This document shows positions 45,128 to 53,834 of a DNA stretch of 64,000 bases, piece after piece (the stretch's first letter is position 1; each line of letters starts with the position of its first letter). Source of the DNA: Hyphomicrobiales bacterium (lineage in GTDB: Bacteria; Pseudomonadota; Alphaproteobacteria; Rhizobiales; Xanthobacteraceae); contig JAKFVL010000023.1 of assembly GCA_021732215.1 (NCBI GenBank), forward strand, positions 186,001-250,000, written 5' to 3'. The position numbers were made by a program, and so were the translations under genes. The notes under the pieces were generated by a model that was not told the origin of the DNA, did no database searches, and worked only from the letters and a program-made list of their open reading frames with translations.

Positions 45128-46519
45128 ATGCGGACCCCCCGGCAGATTCTCCAGGAGCTGTGGACCGGCAACGGCGGCGATCCGGCCGATCTCGATGCGG
45201 TGACGCTGACCGGCCAGGAGCCGGTGTTGCCGTCGTCCTTTCGCGTCGATGCCATCGCGCAAGTGAGCGTTGCCGCTGCGGGACTGGCCGCCGCTGCAAT
45301 CTGGAAGGCGCGCAGCGGGCAGGCGCAGCAGGTCAATGTCGATATGCTGCACGCGGCGATCGAATGCCGCAGCGAGCGCTATCTGCGCGTTGACGGCAAG
45401 CCGCCGCCTCCGGCGTGGGACGCGATCGCGGGCATCTATCGCACCGGCGACAAGCGCTACGTCCGGCTGCATACCAATTTTCCGCACCACCGCGACAATG
45501 TCTGCAGGGTCCTGGACTGCGAGCCGGTGCGCGAGAACGTGCAGGCCGCGCTGATGAACTGGACCGGCGAGGCGTTCGAGACGGCGGCCTATGCGGGCGG
45601 CTGCGTCGTGTCGCTGATGCGCTCTCGGGACGAGTGGCTGGCGACCGAGCACGCGACAACGCTTGCCGCGTTGCCGCTCGTTACCTTCGAAAAGATCGGC
45701 GATGCGCCGCCGAAGCCATGGCCGGAAGGCGGCCGGCCGCTCGCAGGCCAGCGCGTGCTCGATCTGTCGCGCGTGATCGCGGGACCGGTTGCCGGTCGCA
45801 CGCTGGCGGCCCACGGCGCGGACGTGATGCTGGTGTCGGGTCCTGATCTGCCGTCGATACCCTGGCTGGTCATCGATACCGGACGCGGCAAGCTCTCGGC
45901 GCAGATCGATCTCAAAAGCCCGACAGGCAAAGAGACATTCGAAGAACTGCTCTCGAAAGCCGATATTTTCTCGCAGGGCTACCGGCCGCAATCGCTGGCA
46001 GGGCTCGGGTTTTCTGCGCAGGATGCTGCACGCATCAATCCCGGTATCGTTTGCGTATCGCTGTCGGCCTACGGCCATGCCGGTCCTTGGTCGGGACGCC
46101 GGGGCTTCGACTCGCTGGTGCAGACCTCGACCGGCTTCAATCATGCCGAGGGGAAGGCTGCCGGCATTGAAGGCCCGAAAGAATTACCGATGCAGATTCT
46201 CGATCATGCCACCGGCTATCTGATGGCCTTCGGCGCGATGATGGGACGGCTGCGGCAGGCGCGCGAGGGTGGAAGCTGGCATGTGCGGGTGTCGCTGGCG
46301 CAGACCGCGCATTGGCTCTGGAGTTTCGGCCGCATCGAGGGCGGGCTTGCAACGGCAGAGCCGGGCAAGGAAGCGGTCGCGCCCCTGATCGAAGCGATGC
46401 CGTCCGGCTTCGGCGAACTGCGCGCGGTGCGTCACGCGGCGATCCTGTCCGCGACGCCGGCGTTCTGGTCGCGCCCGGCCGTTCCGCTTGGAACGCATCC
46501 GCCGGTCTGGCCAACCTGA
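45128..46519 (+). CDS. composite CaiB/BaiF CoA-transferase with permuted-looking halves
   Basis: A 463-residue member of the class III CoA-transferase family. The order is unusual: residues 1-200 look like the middle and C-terminal parts of a normal transferase (AAGLAAAAIWKARSGQ, QVNVDML, GIYRTGDKRYVRLH), whereas the canonical N-terminal Rossmann segment (VLDLSRVIAGPVAGR) starts only near residue 210. By eye the catalytic Asp is His in the first unit and Gln in the second (RVSLAQTA). It may be a degenerate partner subunit or use different chemistry. ATG 45128 is chosen because the upstream frame lies in a repeat. Confidence 0.8.
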   Translation: MRTPRQILQELWTGNGGDPADLDAVTLTGQEPVLPSSFRVDAIAQVSVAAAGLAAAAIWKARSGQAQQVNVDMLHAAIECRSERYLRVDGKPPPPAWDAIAGIYRTGDKRYVRLHTNFPHHRDNVCRVLDCEPVRENVQAALMNWTGEAFETAAYAGGCVVSLMRSRDEWLATEHATTLAALPLVTFEKIGDAPPKPWPEGGRPLAGQRVLDLSRVIAGPVAGRTLAAHGADVMLVSGPDLPSIPWLVIDTGRGKLSAQIDLKSPTGKETFEELLSKADIFSQGYRPQSLAGLGFSAQDAARINPGIVCVSLSAYGHAGPWSGRRGFDSLVQTSTGFNHAEGKAAGIEGPKELPMQILDHATGYLMAFGAMMGRLRQAREGGSWHVRVSLAQTAHWLWSFGRIEGGLATAEPGKEAVAPLIEAMPSGFGELRAVRHAAILSATPAFWSRPAVPLGTHPPVWPT

Positions 46520-46537
46520 CACTGATGTCTGGATGCT

Positions 46538-47317
46538 CTACCTATTCTTGAACTGAGGCGGGCGCTTGGCGATGAAGGCGGCCATGCCTTCGGACCGGTC
46601 TTCCAGCGCGAAGGTCGATGCGAACAGGTCGCCCTCGACATTCATGCCCTCGGAGAGTGTCGTCTCCAGCGCGCGGTTGATCGCGGCCTTGGCGAAGGCC
46701 GCCACCGGCTGCGACATCGCCGCGATCTTCTCGGCCGCGGCGATGGTTTCGTCCATCAGCTTGTCGACTGCCACGATACGGCTGACGAGCCCGCACCGCT
46801 CGGCCTCTGTTGCGTCCATCATCCGGCCGGTGAGGCACAGATCCATCGCCTTGGCCTTGCCGACGGCGCGGGTCAGGCGCTGCGTGCCGCCGATGCCGGG
46901 AATGGTGCCGAGCGTGATCTCGGGCTGGCCGAACTTCGCGGTGTCGGATGCGATGATCATGTCGCACATCATGGCGAGCTCGCAGCCGCCGCCCAGCGCA
47001 TAGCCGCTGACCGCCGCGATCGTCGGCTTCTTGCATTGCGCGAGGCGATCGCCGCCGATCGAGCGGAAGTTTTCCATCGCCATGTCGATGAAGCCCTTGG
47101 GCTGCATCTCCTTGATATCCGCGCCGGCGGCGAATGCCTTTTCGTTGCCGGTAATGACGATGCAGCCGATCTTGGGGTCCGCTTCCAGGTCGCTCACCGC
47201 AGCGCCGATCTCGCGAAACACGCCGAAGGAAAGCGCATTGAGCATTTTCGGCCGGTTCAGCTTGATGATGCCGACCGCGCCTTTGGTTTCGACGATGATG
47301 TGTTCAAAAATGCTCAT
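46538..47317 (-). CDS. enoyl-CoA hydratase
   Basis: A 259-residue crotonase that hydrates trans-2-enoyl-CoA. Both catalytic Glu are present, in [11 protein letters not shown] and [12 protein letters not shown], and the oxyanion-hole AGADIKE segment is intact. It looks like a general fatty acid or short-chain enoyl-CoA hydratase. ATG 47317 is used; a longer frame to 47596 overlaps the neighbouring gene's territory and lacks family similarity. It converges with the CoA-transferase 18 bp away, so the two need not be co-regulated. Confidence 0.93.
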   Translation of the reverse strand: MSIFEHIIVETKGAVGIIKLNRPKMLNALSFGVFREIGAAVSDLEADPKIGCIVITGNEKAFAAGADIKEMQPKGFIDMAMENFRSIGGDRLAQCKKPTIAAVSGYALGGGCELAMMCDMIIASDTAKFGQPEITLGTIPGIGGTQRLTRAVGKAKAMDLCLTGRMMDATEAERCGLVSRIVAVDKLMDETIAAAEKIAAMSQPVAAFAKAAINRALETTLSEGMNVEGDLFASTFALEDRSEGMAAFIAKRPPQFKNR

Positions 47318-47452
47318 GGAAGCCCCGTTCTTATTGATGCGGTCAGCCCAACACGCAGGGCCGACGCCGGGCAATCTGCCCGCTCGCGCCCGGCGCTGCA
47401 AGGCAGCCGGTGCGGCCGCACCGTTGATGCGGAGCGAGTGGTCGCCGACAAG

Positions 47453-47480
47453 AAAAAAGCCGGTCCGAGATGGACCGGCC
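47453..47480 (-). terminator. hairpin terminator of the Lys/Ala-rich protein gene
   Basis: Read on the minus strand, GCCGGTCC-ATCTC-GGACCGGC is followed by TTTTTTC, 26 bp after the stop at 47506. Confidence 0.85.
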
Positions 47481-47505
47481 TCTGCTCGGGCAATTGTTCG
47501 GTGCC

Positions 47506-48174
47506 TCAGGCGATGAACAGCCGGGCAGCCGAGGCGAGCGTCAGCAACCCGCCGAATGCGACGAAAATCTTGCCGATCAGCGATGTCTGATCCCATGTGT
47601 CCGCGCTTGATGCCTTGACTAGCCGCTGCTCGTAGCTCATCGGCTGAGCGGTGGATTTCGGCGCGGGAGTGTCAGCGTTGGCCGCGCGATCGATGTCGTT
47701 CAACTGATCGGCGGATGCAACCTGGATCGCTTCGGGAAGTTGCGCCTCGCTCGGCGCCGGGTTGCCCACCTGCAGGCCTGCGGCGCGAACTTCGTTCTCG
47801 GACATTTCGGCCCATGCGTCCGCAACCGATGGCTTGAGGCTCTCCGTCGCAACAGACTTCGAGCTGATTGCGGCGACGGTAAATTTCTGCCCGGCCTTCT
47901 GCACCCTGGCTGCGACCCTGGCGTATTTCGCCCCGCGCTTGGTGGCATATTTGTTCTGGATCGCTTTGCGCGCCGCGGTGGCATGTTTCGCCGAGCGTTT
48001 GGTGAATTTGTTCAGCGCGACTGGCTTGCCCGCGCGCTCATCCGTTTGTCCGGAGGTCGCGGCTGTCGTTGCGCATTCGTTGCCCTTGCAGGCTGCCTCC
48101 GCCGGTATCGCGGCCCACATCGAGAATACCGCTGCCGCGATCAAAGCCAGACGCCCGTTGGCCTGAATACCCAT
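47506..48174 (-). CDS. exported Lys/Ala-rich hypothetical protein with C-terminal membrane helix
   Basis: A 222-residue protein of unknown function. A signal peptide (about residues 1-28, ending AEA-A) is followed by a short Cys pair (CKGNEC) and a basic segment rich in Lys and Ala (about 55-100). The middle is acidic and low in complexity, and one membrane helix lies at the C-terminus ([23 protein letters not shown], about 200-222). It is probably anchored in the inner membrane with a periplasmic body. It sits opposite the SigF-like gene, so it might belong to that regulon, but I found no matching promoter. Confidence 0.7.
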   Translation of the reverse strand: MGIQANGRLALIAAAVFSMWAAIPAEAACKGNECATTAATSGQTDERAGKPVALNKFTKRSAKHATAARKAIQNKYATKRGAKYARVAARVQKAGQKFTVAAISSKSVATESLKPSVADAWAEMSENEVRAAGLQVGNPAPSEAQLPEAIQVASADQLNDIDRAANADTPAPKSTAQPMSYEQRLVKASSADTWDQTSLIGKIFVAFGGLLTLASAARLFIA

Positions 48175-48526
48175 TTGGCAATCTCCCCTTTGCCAGTCCC
48201 AGGATCACCAGTGACCCCGCAGGAGTGACCGCAAATGGGCGAAATATGGGAATCTTCGGGCTATCGGACCCGTGAATCGAGGCAGCCGGTGCCATGATAT
48301 TGCTGATGATATTTTCGTTAATCTCGATTCCAGCTTTCAGTTCAAGGTGTTGTCTATTGTGACCTCCGTTAGAATTGAGCGGGAAATCCGCATCAAACGG
48401 TGTCCGCCCGGTTCGATCATGGTATGAGCCCGGCTGGGGAAGATTCTTTGTCGTGTGCCGGACTTATGGCTTCGACGGAATCGGACGGGCAGGGCGAATT
48501 CTGAACCGGAAAAAAGATGCAGACGT
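48175..48526. other. spacer between the hypothetical gene and the sigma gene
   Basis: No gene or clear promoter is visible apart from the motif that begins at 48527. The stretch is moderately AT-rich around 48300-48370. Confidence 0.4.
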
Positions 48527-48551
48527 GTAACAAAACGTGCCGCGCAGCGAA
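48527..48551 (+). promoter_or_regulatory. SigF-type ECF promoter (GTAAC-N16-CGAA)
   Basis: GTAAC (48527-48531), 16 bases and CGAA (48548-48551) match the Caulobacter SigF consensus as I recall it (GTAACC-N16-CGAA). The start of transcription would fall about ten bases before the GTG at 48569, leaving a leader that holds only AGGAG. It is the autoregulatory promoter of the sigma gene. Confidence 0.65.
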
Positions 48552-48568
48552 GCATTCTAGGAGCGCGC

Positions 48569-49114
48569 GTGCGCGGGGGTGAAACGGAATGGACCGGCCT
48601 GATGCGGTCGGCCAACGCTGGCGACAGCGTCGCTTATCACCGTCTGTTAAGGGCCATCACCCCTGTTTTGCGCGCAGCAACCCGGCGCGGGCTCGCCCGT
48701 GCAGGACAGCCTGTCGATCAGGCGGAGGACGTTGTGCAAGATATCTTGATTGCGGTTCATCTGAAACGGCACACATGGGATGCGAACGCTCCGTTCGCTC
48801 CGTGGCTGTTTGCGATCGCACGCAACAAGCTGATCGACGCGCTGCGCCGCCGCGGCCGGCGCGTCTTCGTCAACATCGACGACTTTACGGAAATCTTGCC
48901 CGGTGAGCAGCCGGAAGACACTTTGCCGCCCAGCGAGGTCGCCTCTCATCTTGAGAAGCTGCCGGCGCGCCAGCGCGACGTGCTGCAGTCGATCGCCGTG
49001 GAAAGCGTATCGATCAAGGACACCGCGAAGAAACTTTCGATGACCGAGGGCGCGGTGCGCGTGGCGCTGCATCGCGGCCTTTCCAACCTCGCCGGCAAGC
49101 TCGGAAAGGAATGA
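48569..49114 (+). CDS. ECF sigma factor of the SigF/NrsF type
   Basis: A 181-residue extracytoplasmic-function sigma factor. Region 2 (VVQDILIAVHLKRHTWD ... FAPWLFAIARNKLIDALRRRGRR) and region 4 (LPARQRDVLQSIAVESVSIKDTAKKLSMTEGAVRVALHRGL) are complete. GTG 48569 is chosen because AGGAG is six bases upstream and the protein then has normal ECF length; the frame to 48455 has no supporting site and contains the promoter. Its stop overlaps the anti-sigma start by four bases (ATGA), so the pair is translationally coupled. Confidence 0.9.
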   Translation: MRGGETEWTGLMRSANAGDSVAYHRLLRAITPVLRAATRRGLARAGQPVDQAEDVVQDILIAVHLKRHTWDANAPFAPWLFAIARNKLIDALRRRGRRVFVNIDDFTEILPGEQPEDTLPPSEVASHLEKLPARQRDVLQSIAVESVSIKDTAKKLSMTEGAVRVALHRGLSNLAGKLGKE

Positions 49115-49755
49115 GAATGGATACCGATCGTCTCATCCGGACCCTCGCGGCTGACAACGATTACCGCGCCAGATCGGTTGGCTGGATGCTGGCCTTGGCG
49201 ATGGTTTTTGCCGTGCCCGTCTCGTCGGCGATTTTCATGATGCGGCTCGGCCCGCGCGCCGATATTTCGCAAGCCATGAGCAATCCGTTCTTCGAGCTCA
49301 AGTTCGTCATCGTCATTGCACTGGCGATCGCGGCAACCGCTGTGGTCCTGCGTCTATCGCGCCCGGCCGCGCCGGTCGGGCGCTGGAGCTGGCTGTTTGT
49401 CATCCCGGCCGCGCTGCTCGGGATCGGCGTCGCGACGGATCTGCTGATCCCGCAGCAGTCGAGCTGGTCGTCGCGGATGATCGGCTCTAACTCGATGATC
49501 TGCCTGTCGGCGATTCCGCTGCTTTCGGCGCCGCTGCTGTTCGCCGCGCTGGCCGCGCTGCGCCATGGTGCTGCGACACGTCCCGCGCTGTCCGGCGCTT
49601 TCGCCGGGTTGCTGTCGGCGGGACTTGCGGCGGTGCTGTACGCTTCGCATTGCTTCGACGACTCGCCGCTGTTCGTAGCGACCTGGTATTCGCTCGCGAT
49701 CGGCGTCGTGACTGCGATCGGTGCGCTTGTCGGATCGCGCGTCCTCAGGTTCTGA
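49111..49755 (+). CDS. nrsF: NrsF (DUF1109) membrane anti-sigma factor
   Basis: A 214-residue inner-membrane anti-sigma protein with six predicted membrane helices (first about residues 24-44). It should hold the SigF-like factor inactive until stress. Cysteines are at 131 (SNSMICL) and 181 (ASHCFDD), the positions I recall for the two functional cysteines of Caulobacter NrsF, which respond to chromate and cadmium. That makes thiol or metal stress the likely input here. ATGA overlap with the sigma gene. Confidence 0.9.
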   Translation: MRMDTDRLIRTLAADNDYRARSVGWMLALAMVFAVPVSSAIFMMRLGPRADISQAMSNPFFELKFVIVIALAIAATAVVLRLSRPAAPVGRWSWLFVIPAALLGIGVATDLLIPQQSSWSSRMIGSNSMICLSAIPLLSAPLLFAALAALRHGAATRPALSGAFAGLLSAGLAAVLYASHCFDDSPLFVATWYSLAIGVVTAIGALVGSRVLRF

Positions 49756-49800
49756 CGAACAGCGCGCTTGGCGCTCACACGCTCAGGAACACGTCCCAAT

Positions 49801-50913
49801 TCACGCTGGCTCGCTCACGTCTGTCTGCTGCTGCATGCGGTAGAAGCGCAGCACCTGCTGGGCGGTGGTGTTGCGCAGCCGTTCGTAGCCGTCCTTGCTC
49901 ACCTCGATTTCGCCGCTGCCGGCTCCGCCGAGATCGGTCCGCATGTCGAGGATCGCCTTCACCGCGTCCCATGACAGCCCGGCGACTTTCGCCAGCACGA
50001 GAATGCCCTCGCTGCGCGACTCCGTCATCACAGTCTCGACCGTCGATACCGGAACATCGGCGAGACAGGCGATGGCCGCGTTGGTTTCGTCAAATTTGCT
50101 GGCGCGGGCAAAAGCAATCATCTGATTGTCGTCAAGCCGGTCGTCTTCGAACAGCGATTTGACCAGACGGTGCGCCGCCGCAGCGCTCTTGCTCATGGCT
50201 TCGGGGACCTGGATAAATTTGGCTGCATCCTTGACGGCCGACGAAATGTCGCTGGCCGATCCGGCATTGGCCGCTTCCAACCGCGCCCGCACCGCATTCG
50301 ATGCACGCGCGATCAGCTTGAGGTAATGCGGCCGCGGAATGGATTTGCGCGAGCCGACGCAGATCGCCAGCGCATCGCTGCTGTGCGCCCGCTCGACGAG
50401 CTGGGCCAGACCGTTCTCGGAGAAACTCGCGCCTGCATTGCTGGCGGCGCTTTCGACGACCTCATCGTTGCCGCGCTCGACCAGTGCGTCGGTGACGGCT
50501 TCGCTGAGCGTTTTGCGTTTCGAGATCGCAAGCAGATGCGCCTGGCTCTTGCAGCGAGCATTCTCCACGAGGCTTCGCTCGTCGAGGCGCTCGGAGTGCG
50601 ACAGCACGGGGCCGGCGACTTCGATCACGTCGTCGAACGCCAGCTTGCGGATGATCCGCGGCGGCGACATCGGGTTCGGCGCCAGCCGCTCGGACAGGAT
50701 GATCCTGGCACTGACCTCGATATGTTCGACGAGGCAATTGAAAACGTCATCGAACACCGCGATCTGGTCATCGGAGTAATCGGCGGACTGGCCCATGAAC
50801 AGATCGGTGACGCGGCGCAGGGTTTCGACGCGGCGCGCGACGGTGCCGTGGGTCAATGCACCCTGAAGTTCGTCGAGCAACTCAGTCGATATTTTTTGGG
50901 CTGTGGTCGTCAT
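49801..50913 (-). CDS. DUF2336 domain protein
   Basis: A 370-residue, largely helical cytosolic protein with the DUF2336 repeat region (LLDELQGALTHGTVARRVETLRRVTDLFMG through residue 280, quoted in parts). The function is unknown; the family is common in Alphaproteobacteria and often near signalling genes. ATG 50913 follows AGGA; the upstream extension to 51084 overlaps the diguanylate cyclase. It lies 64 bp after the GGDEF gene on the same strand, so the two could be one transcript and share a c-di-GMP-related role. Confidence 0.82.
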   Translation of the reverse strand: MTTTAQKISTELLDELQGALTHGTVARRVETLRRVTDLFMGQSADYSDDQIAVFDDVFNCLVEHIEVSARIILSERLAPNPMSPPRIIRKLAFDDVIEVAGPVLSHSERLDERSLVENARCKSQAHLLAISKRKTLSEAVTDALVERGNDEVVESAASNAGASFSENGLAQLVERAHSSDALAICVGSRKSIPRPHYLKLIARASNAVRARLEAANAGSASDISSAVKDAAKFIQVPEAMSKSAAAAHRLVKSLFEDDRLDDNQMIAFARASKFDETNAAIACLADVPVSTVETVMTESRSEGILVLAKVAGLSWDAVKAILDMRTDLGGAGSGEIEVSKDGYERLRNTTAQQVLRFYRMQQQTDVSEPA

Positions 50914-50977
50914 GTTATCCGTCCTGGACGTCTGGTCACGGCCCGCTTTCCGCCGGGCAGGGGTCGATTTGGCCGCC

Positions 50978-52126
50978 TCAGGCGGTCGAGATCCGATTGC
51001 GGCCGCTATCCTTCGAGACATAAAGGGCGGCATCCGCGCGGGCGAGAATGCTGTCTGACGTTTCGTTCGGACGCATGGTGGCAACGCCGGCCGAGATCGT
51101 GACGCTCAGGCCGTTGGAGAACGCGCTCCAGTCGAGCTCGGCGGTAATGACGCGCAGCCGGTCGAGAATTTTCGCTGCGACGTCGTTCGGCGTGTCCGGC
51201 ATCAGCAGCAGAAATTCTTCGCCGCCGTAACGGCCGAACTTGTCGGTGGCGCGGATGTTCGCGAAAATGGTGATCGCGAAGGTGCGCAGCACCTCGTCGC
51301 CGGTGGGGTGACCGTAGCGGTCGTTGATCCGCTTGAAAAAGTCCAGATCGATCAGGGCGACCGAGAACGTCGATCCCGAACGCTGGACGCGAATGCTTTC
51401 CTCATCCAGCGAGCGCATCATGCGGCGGCGATTGAATGCACCGGTCAGTTCATCGATCTCGGCCAGTTCCTCGATGCGGCGGTTGGCGCGCTTGAGTTCG
51501 AGGCTGCGCTCGTAAAGCACGGTACGCATCGCGTTGCCGTAAAGGCCGAGATAGACGAAGCGTCCGACCGAGAGCGAGAAACAGATCAGCGTCACCAACC
51601 GTTCGGCGGGCGTTGCGGCCGGAATCGCCGGCATCGTGTCGCTCAGCAAAAGCACGGCCGCGATGAACAGCGTCGTCATCGTCCAGCCGATCAACGCCTG
51701 CCGGACCGATATCCGCAGCGTGGCGAAACCGAAGATGATGAACAGCACGCAGAGAAAAACCAGGCCGACTTCGGGTGCGAGGTAGAGGAAGCCGAATTGA
51801 ATCAGCGCATTTGCGCCGGACTGCGGTGTCGTCAGATAGTGATCCCGGAAGCGGTCATTGACGTGCGTTTCCGACAGCACGAGGTACGCGGCGGAAATGC
51901 CGAGCCCGCAGACCAGATAGCCCCCGGCAACCCATGCGGTTGTCGTCCCGGCAAGGACAAACAAGCCCAGAATGAACGCATCGACAGCGTAGCTGACCGC
52001 CTGCATCAGCAGCATCTTGCGGCGCTGGGCTGCGCGGCGGCTGAGTGTCTCCGGAGAGAGGACGGCGTCTGCAGGCGTGAGATCAATCGCGTCGCGCGCT
52101 TCCAGGGAGGCGGTTGTGGTGCTCAT
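50978..52126 (-). CDS. membrane diguanylate cyclase (GGDEF)
   Basis: A 382-residue protein with about six membrane helices in the N-terminal half (residues 35-205) and a C-terminal GGDEF domain. The active site reads GGEEF (RYGGEEFLLL), and an inhibitory I-site RATD lies exactly five residues before it, so product feedback is expected. It makes c-di-GMP in response to an unknown membrane-sensed signal; the anchor is of the 7TM-like or MASE type, which I cannot assign by eye. Confidence 0.9.
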   Translation of the reverse strand: MSTTTASLEARDAIDLTPADAVLSPETLSRRAAQRRKMLLMQAVSYAVDAFILGLFVLAGTTTAWVAGGYLVCGLGISAAYLVLSETHVNDRFRDHYLTTPQSGANALIQFGFLYLAPEVGLVFLCVLFIIFGFATLRISVRQALIGWTMTTLFIAAVLLLSDTMPAIPAATPAERLVTLICFSLSVGRFVYLGLYGNAMRTVLYERSLELKRANRRIEELAEIDELTGAFNRRRMMRSLDEESIRVQRSGSTFSVALIDLDFFKRINDRYGHPTGDEVLRTFAITIFANIRATDKFGRYGGEEFLLLMPDTPNDVAAKILDRLRVITAELDWSAFSNGLSVTISAGVATMRPNETSDSILARADAALYVSKDSGRNRISTA

Positions 52127-52533
52127 CGGTCGGAAGCTGCCTGATTCATCATCGGATTTTAGGCCAGAAAGCCTTTAGGTTTCGTTTGCATATGTGACCG
52201 CGCGGGAACTGTTTCCGTACCCGGTAGGGTTATGATCGATCCGATTGAATTCTTGCAGCGCTGCTCCTGATTCGTTCGTCAAAACAATAAATTAGTTGAA
52301 TTATCGCCGTTTCAGGCCGCCGGTTGACGGGGGGTGGTGCGATCGGACTGATCGACACCTTAAAACCCGGATTATCTGAATCGAAATTCAGTCTTGCGGT
52401 ACTTCACGATTCAGGAGCATTTGGTGCTCACAATCCCGGGCACGGCCGTGGATCACATCGAATTGTCGAAGATTTTCCGCATCCTGATCGAACCTGTCTG
52501 CTTTTTAATCCGACCAACCTTGCGAGACGGCCA
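52127..52533. other. 407 bp spacer before the envelope locus
   Basis: No gene or repeat of the common families is visible. A hyphenated inverted repeat (CTGAATCGAAATTCAG at 52377-52392) lies about 140 bp before the sigma gene start and may be regulatory. The promoter of the ECF sigma gene must lie here or just downstream but I cannot place it. Confidence 0.4.
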
Positions 52534-53103
52534 TTGAGTGCGACAACAGCGAGTTCGGACGAGGTTCTGATCGCGCGGGTCGCGCAAGGTGATCGTGTTG
52601 CGATGCAGGTGCTGTACGGGCGGCATCATGTCCGGGTGTTTCGCTTTGCACTTCGGCTGGTCCGCAGCGAGCAGGTTGCCGAGGACCTCATCAGCGAGGT
52701 GTTCATCGACGTCTGGCGTCAAGCCGGAAAGTTTGAAGGCCGGTCGGCGGTGTCGACGTGGCTGCTGGCGATCACGCGGTTCAAGGCGCTGTCCGCGCTT
52801 CGCCGCAGGAAGGATGCGGAACTGGACGATGAAGCGGCTGCGGCGATCGAGGATACGTCCGACAATCCCGAAGTCATCGTCCAGAAAAAGGATACTGGCG
52901 AAGCGTTGCGCAAGTGCATGACCGCACTTTCGCAGGAGCACCGCGAGATCATCGACCTTGTCTATTACCACGAGAAATCCGTGGAAGAGGTCGCCGAGAT
53001 CGTGGGCATCCCGGAGAATACAGTGAAGACGCGCTTGTTCTACGCGCGGAAAAAACTGGCCGAACTGCTGAAGGCAGCCGGCGTGGAAAGAGGTTGGCCA
53101 TGA
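52534..53103 (+). CDS. ECF sigma factor (first gene of the envelope protease locus)
   Basis: A 189-residue sigma factor. Region 2 covers RVFRFALRLVRSEQVAEDLISEVFIDVWRQAGKFEG, and region 4 covers LSQEHREIIDLVYYHEKSVEEVAEIVGIPENTVKTRLFYARKKL (both quoted in parts). The start is uncertain: TTG 52534 gives the expected length with GAGACGG upstream, whereas the frame is open to 52324. The stop overlaps the next gene by four bases. It probably drives some or all of the downstream protease, OmpA, caspase and cytochrome genes. Confidence 0.85.
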   Translation: MSATTASSDEVLIARVAQGDRVAMQVLYGRHHVRVFRFALRLVRSEQVAEDLISEVFIDVWRQAGKFEGRSAVSTWLLAITRFKALSALRRRKDAELDDEAAAAIEDTSDNPEVIVQKKDTGEALRKCMTALSQEHREIIDLVYYHEKSVEEVAEIVGIPENTVKTRLFYARKKLAELLKAAGVERGWP

Positions 53104-53774
53104 TGGCAGCGAGCAAACCGGCGCCGGCAAACGAGCCCGAGGAAATCGAGGCGCTGTTGCCATGGCACGCCGCGGGCACGCTCAACGTGCGCGATGCGCG
53201 ACGGGTGGAGGAAGCGCTCTCCCGCGACCCCGCGCTTGCCAGGCAGTATGCGGTCATTCAGGACGAATACACGGAGACCATTTTGCTGAACGAAAGCCTC
53301 GGCGCTCCGTCGTCGCGCGCCATGCAGAAGCTGTTCGCGGCGATCGATGCCGAACCGGCGCGTCAGCGCGTGGCAGCGCCGGGCCTATGGCCACGGGTCA
53401 TGGAATTCTTCGGCAACATCGCGCCGCGAACCCTGGCCTACGCGACTGCCGCGGCGGCGGTGGCGCTGCTGATTCAGGCCGGCGTGATTGGCGCCGTGCT
53501 GGTGAAGCAGCCGGGCGGCAGTTATCAGACGGCCTCCTATCAGGATGCCGCCAGCGCGGCAGGCGCGCAGGTGCTGGTGCGGTTCGCGCCGGATGCACAG
53601 TCGGCCGACATCACCCGTTTCCTCGACAGCTTCAACGGCTCCATTGTTGACGGGCCGCGGGCGGGCATGTTCCGCATCAAGTTCGGCGACAAGGCGCTTT
53701 CGAAGGACGAGGCCGCCCAGCTTCTGAAGCGCGTCCAGGCCGAGAAGATCATCGGCTTCGCCGCGGCCGAGTAG
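53100..53774 (+). CDS. membrane anti-sigma factor
   Basis: A 224-residue single-pass protein. The N-terminal cytosolic part (about 1-95) resembles a zinc-less anti-sigma domain (LLPWHAAGTLNVRDARRVEEALSRDP), one helix spans about 112-135 (LAYATAAAAVALLIQAGVIGAVLV), and the remaining 90 residues are periplasmic. ATGA overlap with the sigma gene supports co-translation. The periplasmic domain resembles a subtilisin-propeptide-like fold (VLVRFAPDAQSADITRFLDSF ... GMFRIKF), which could interact with the protease encoded next. Confidence 0.82.
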   Translation: MMAASKPAPANEPEEIEALLPWHAAGTLNVRDARRVEEALSRDPALARQYAVIQDEYTETILLNESLGAPSSRAMQKLFAAIDAEPARQRVAAPGLWPRVMEFFGNIAPRTLAYATAAAAVALLIQAGVIGAVLVKQPGGSYQTASYQDAASAAGAQVLVRFAPDAQSADITRFLDSFNGSIVDGPRAGMFRIKFGDKALSKDEAAQLLKRVQAEKIIGFAAAE

Positions 53775-53834
53775 ACGCCAGGGGCAACTTCGCCGGCAGG
53801 CATGCGATCGACAGGATCAGTCCGGGGACAGCAG

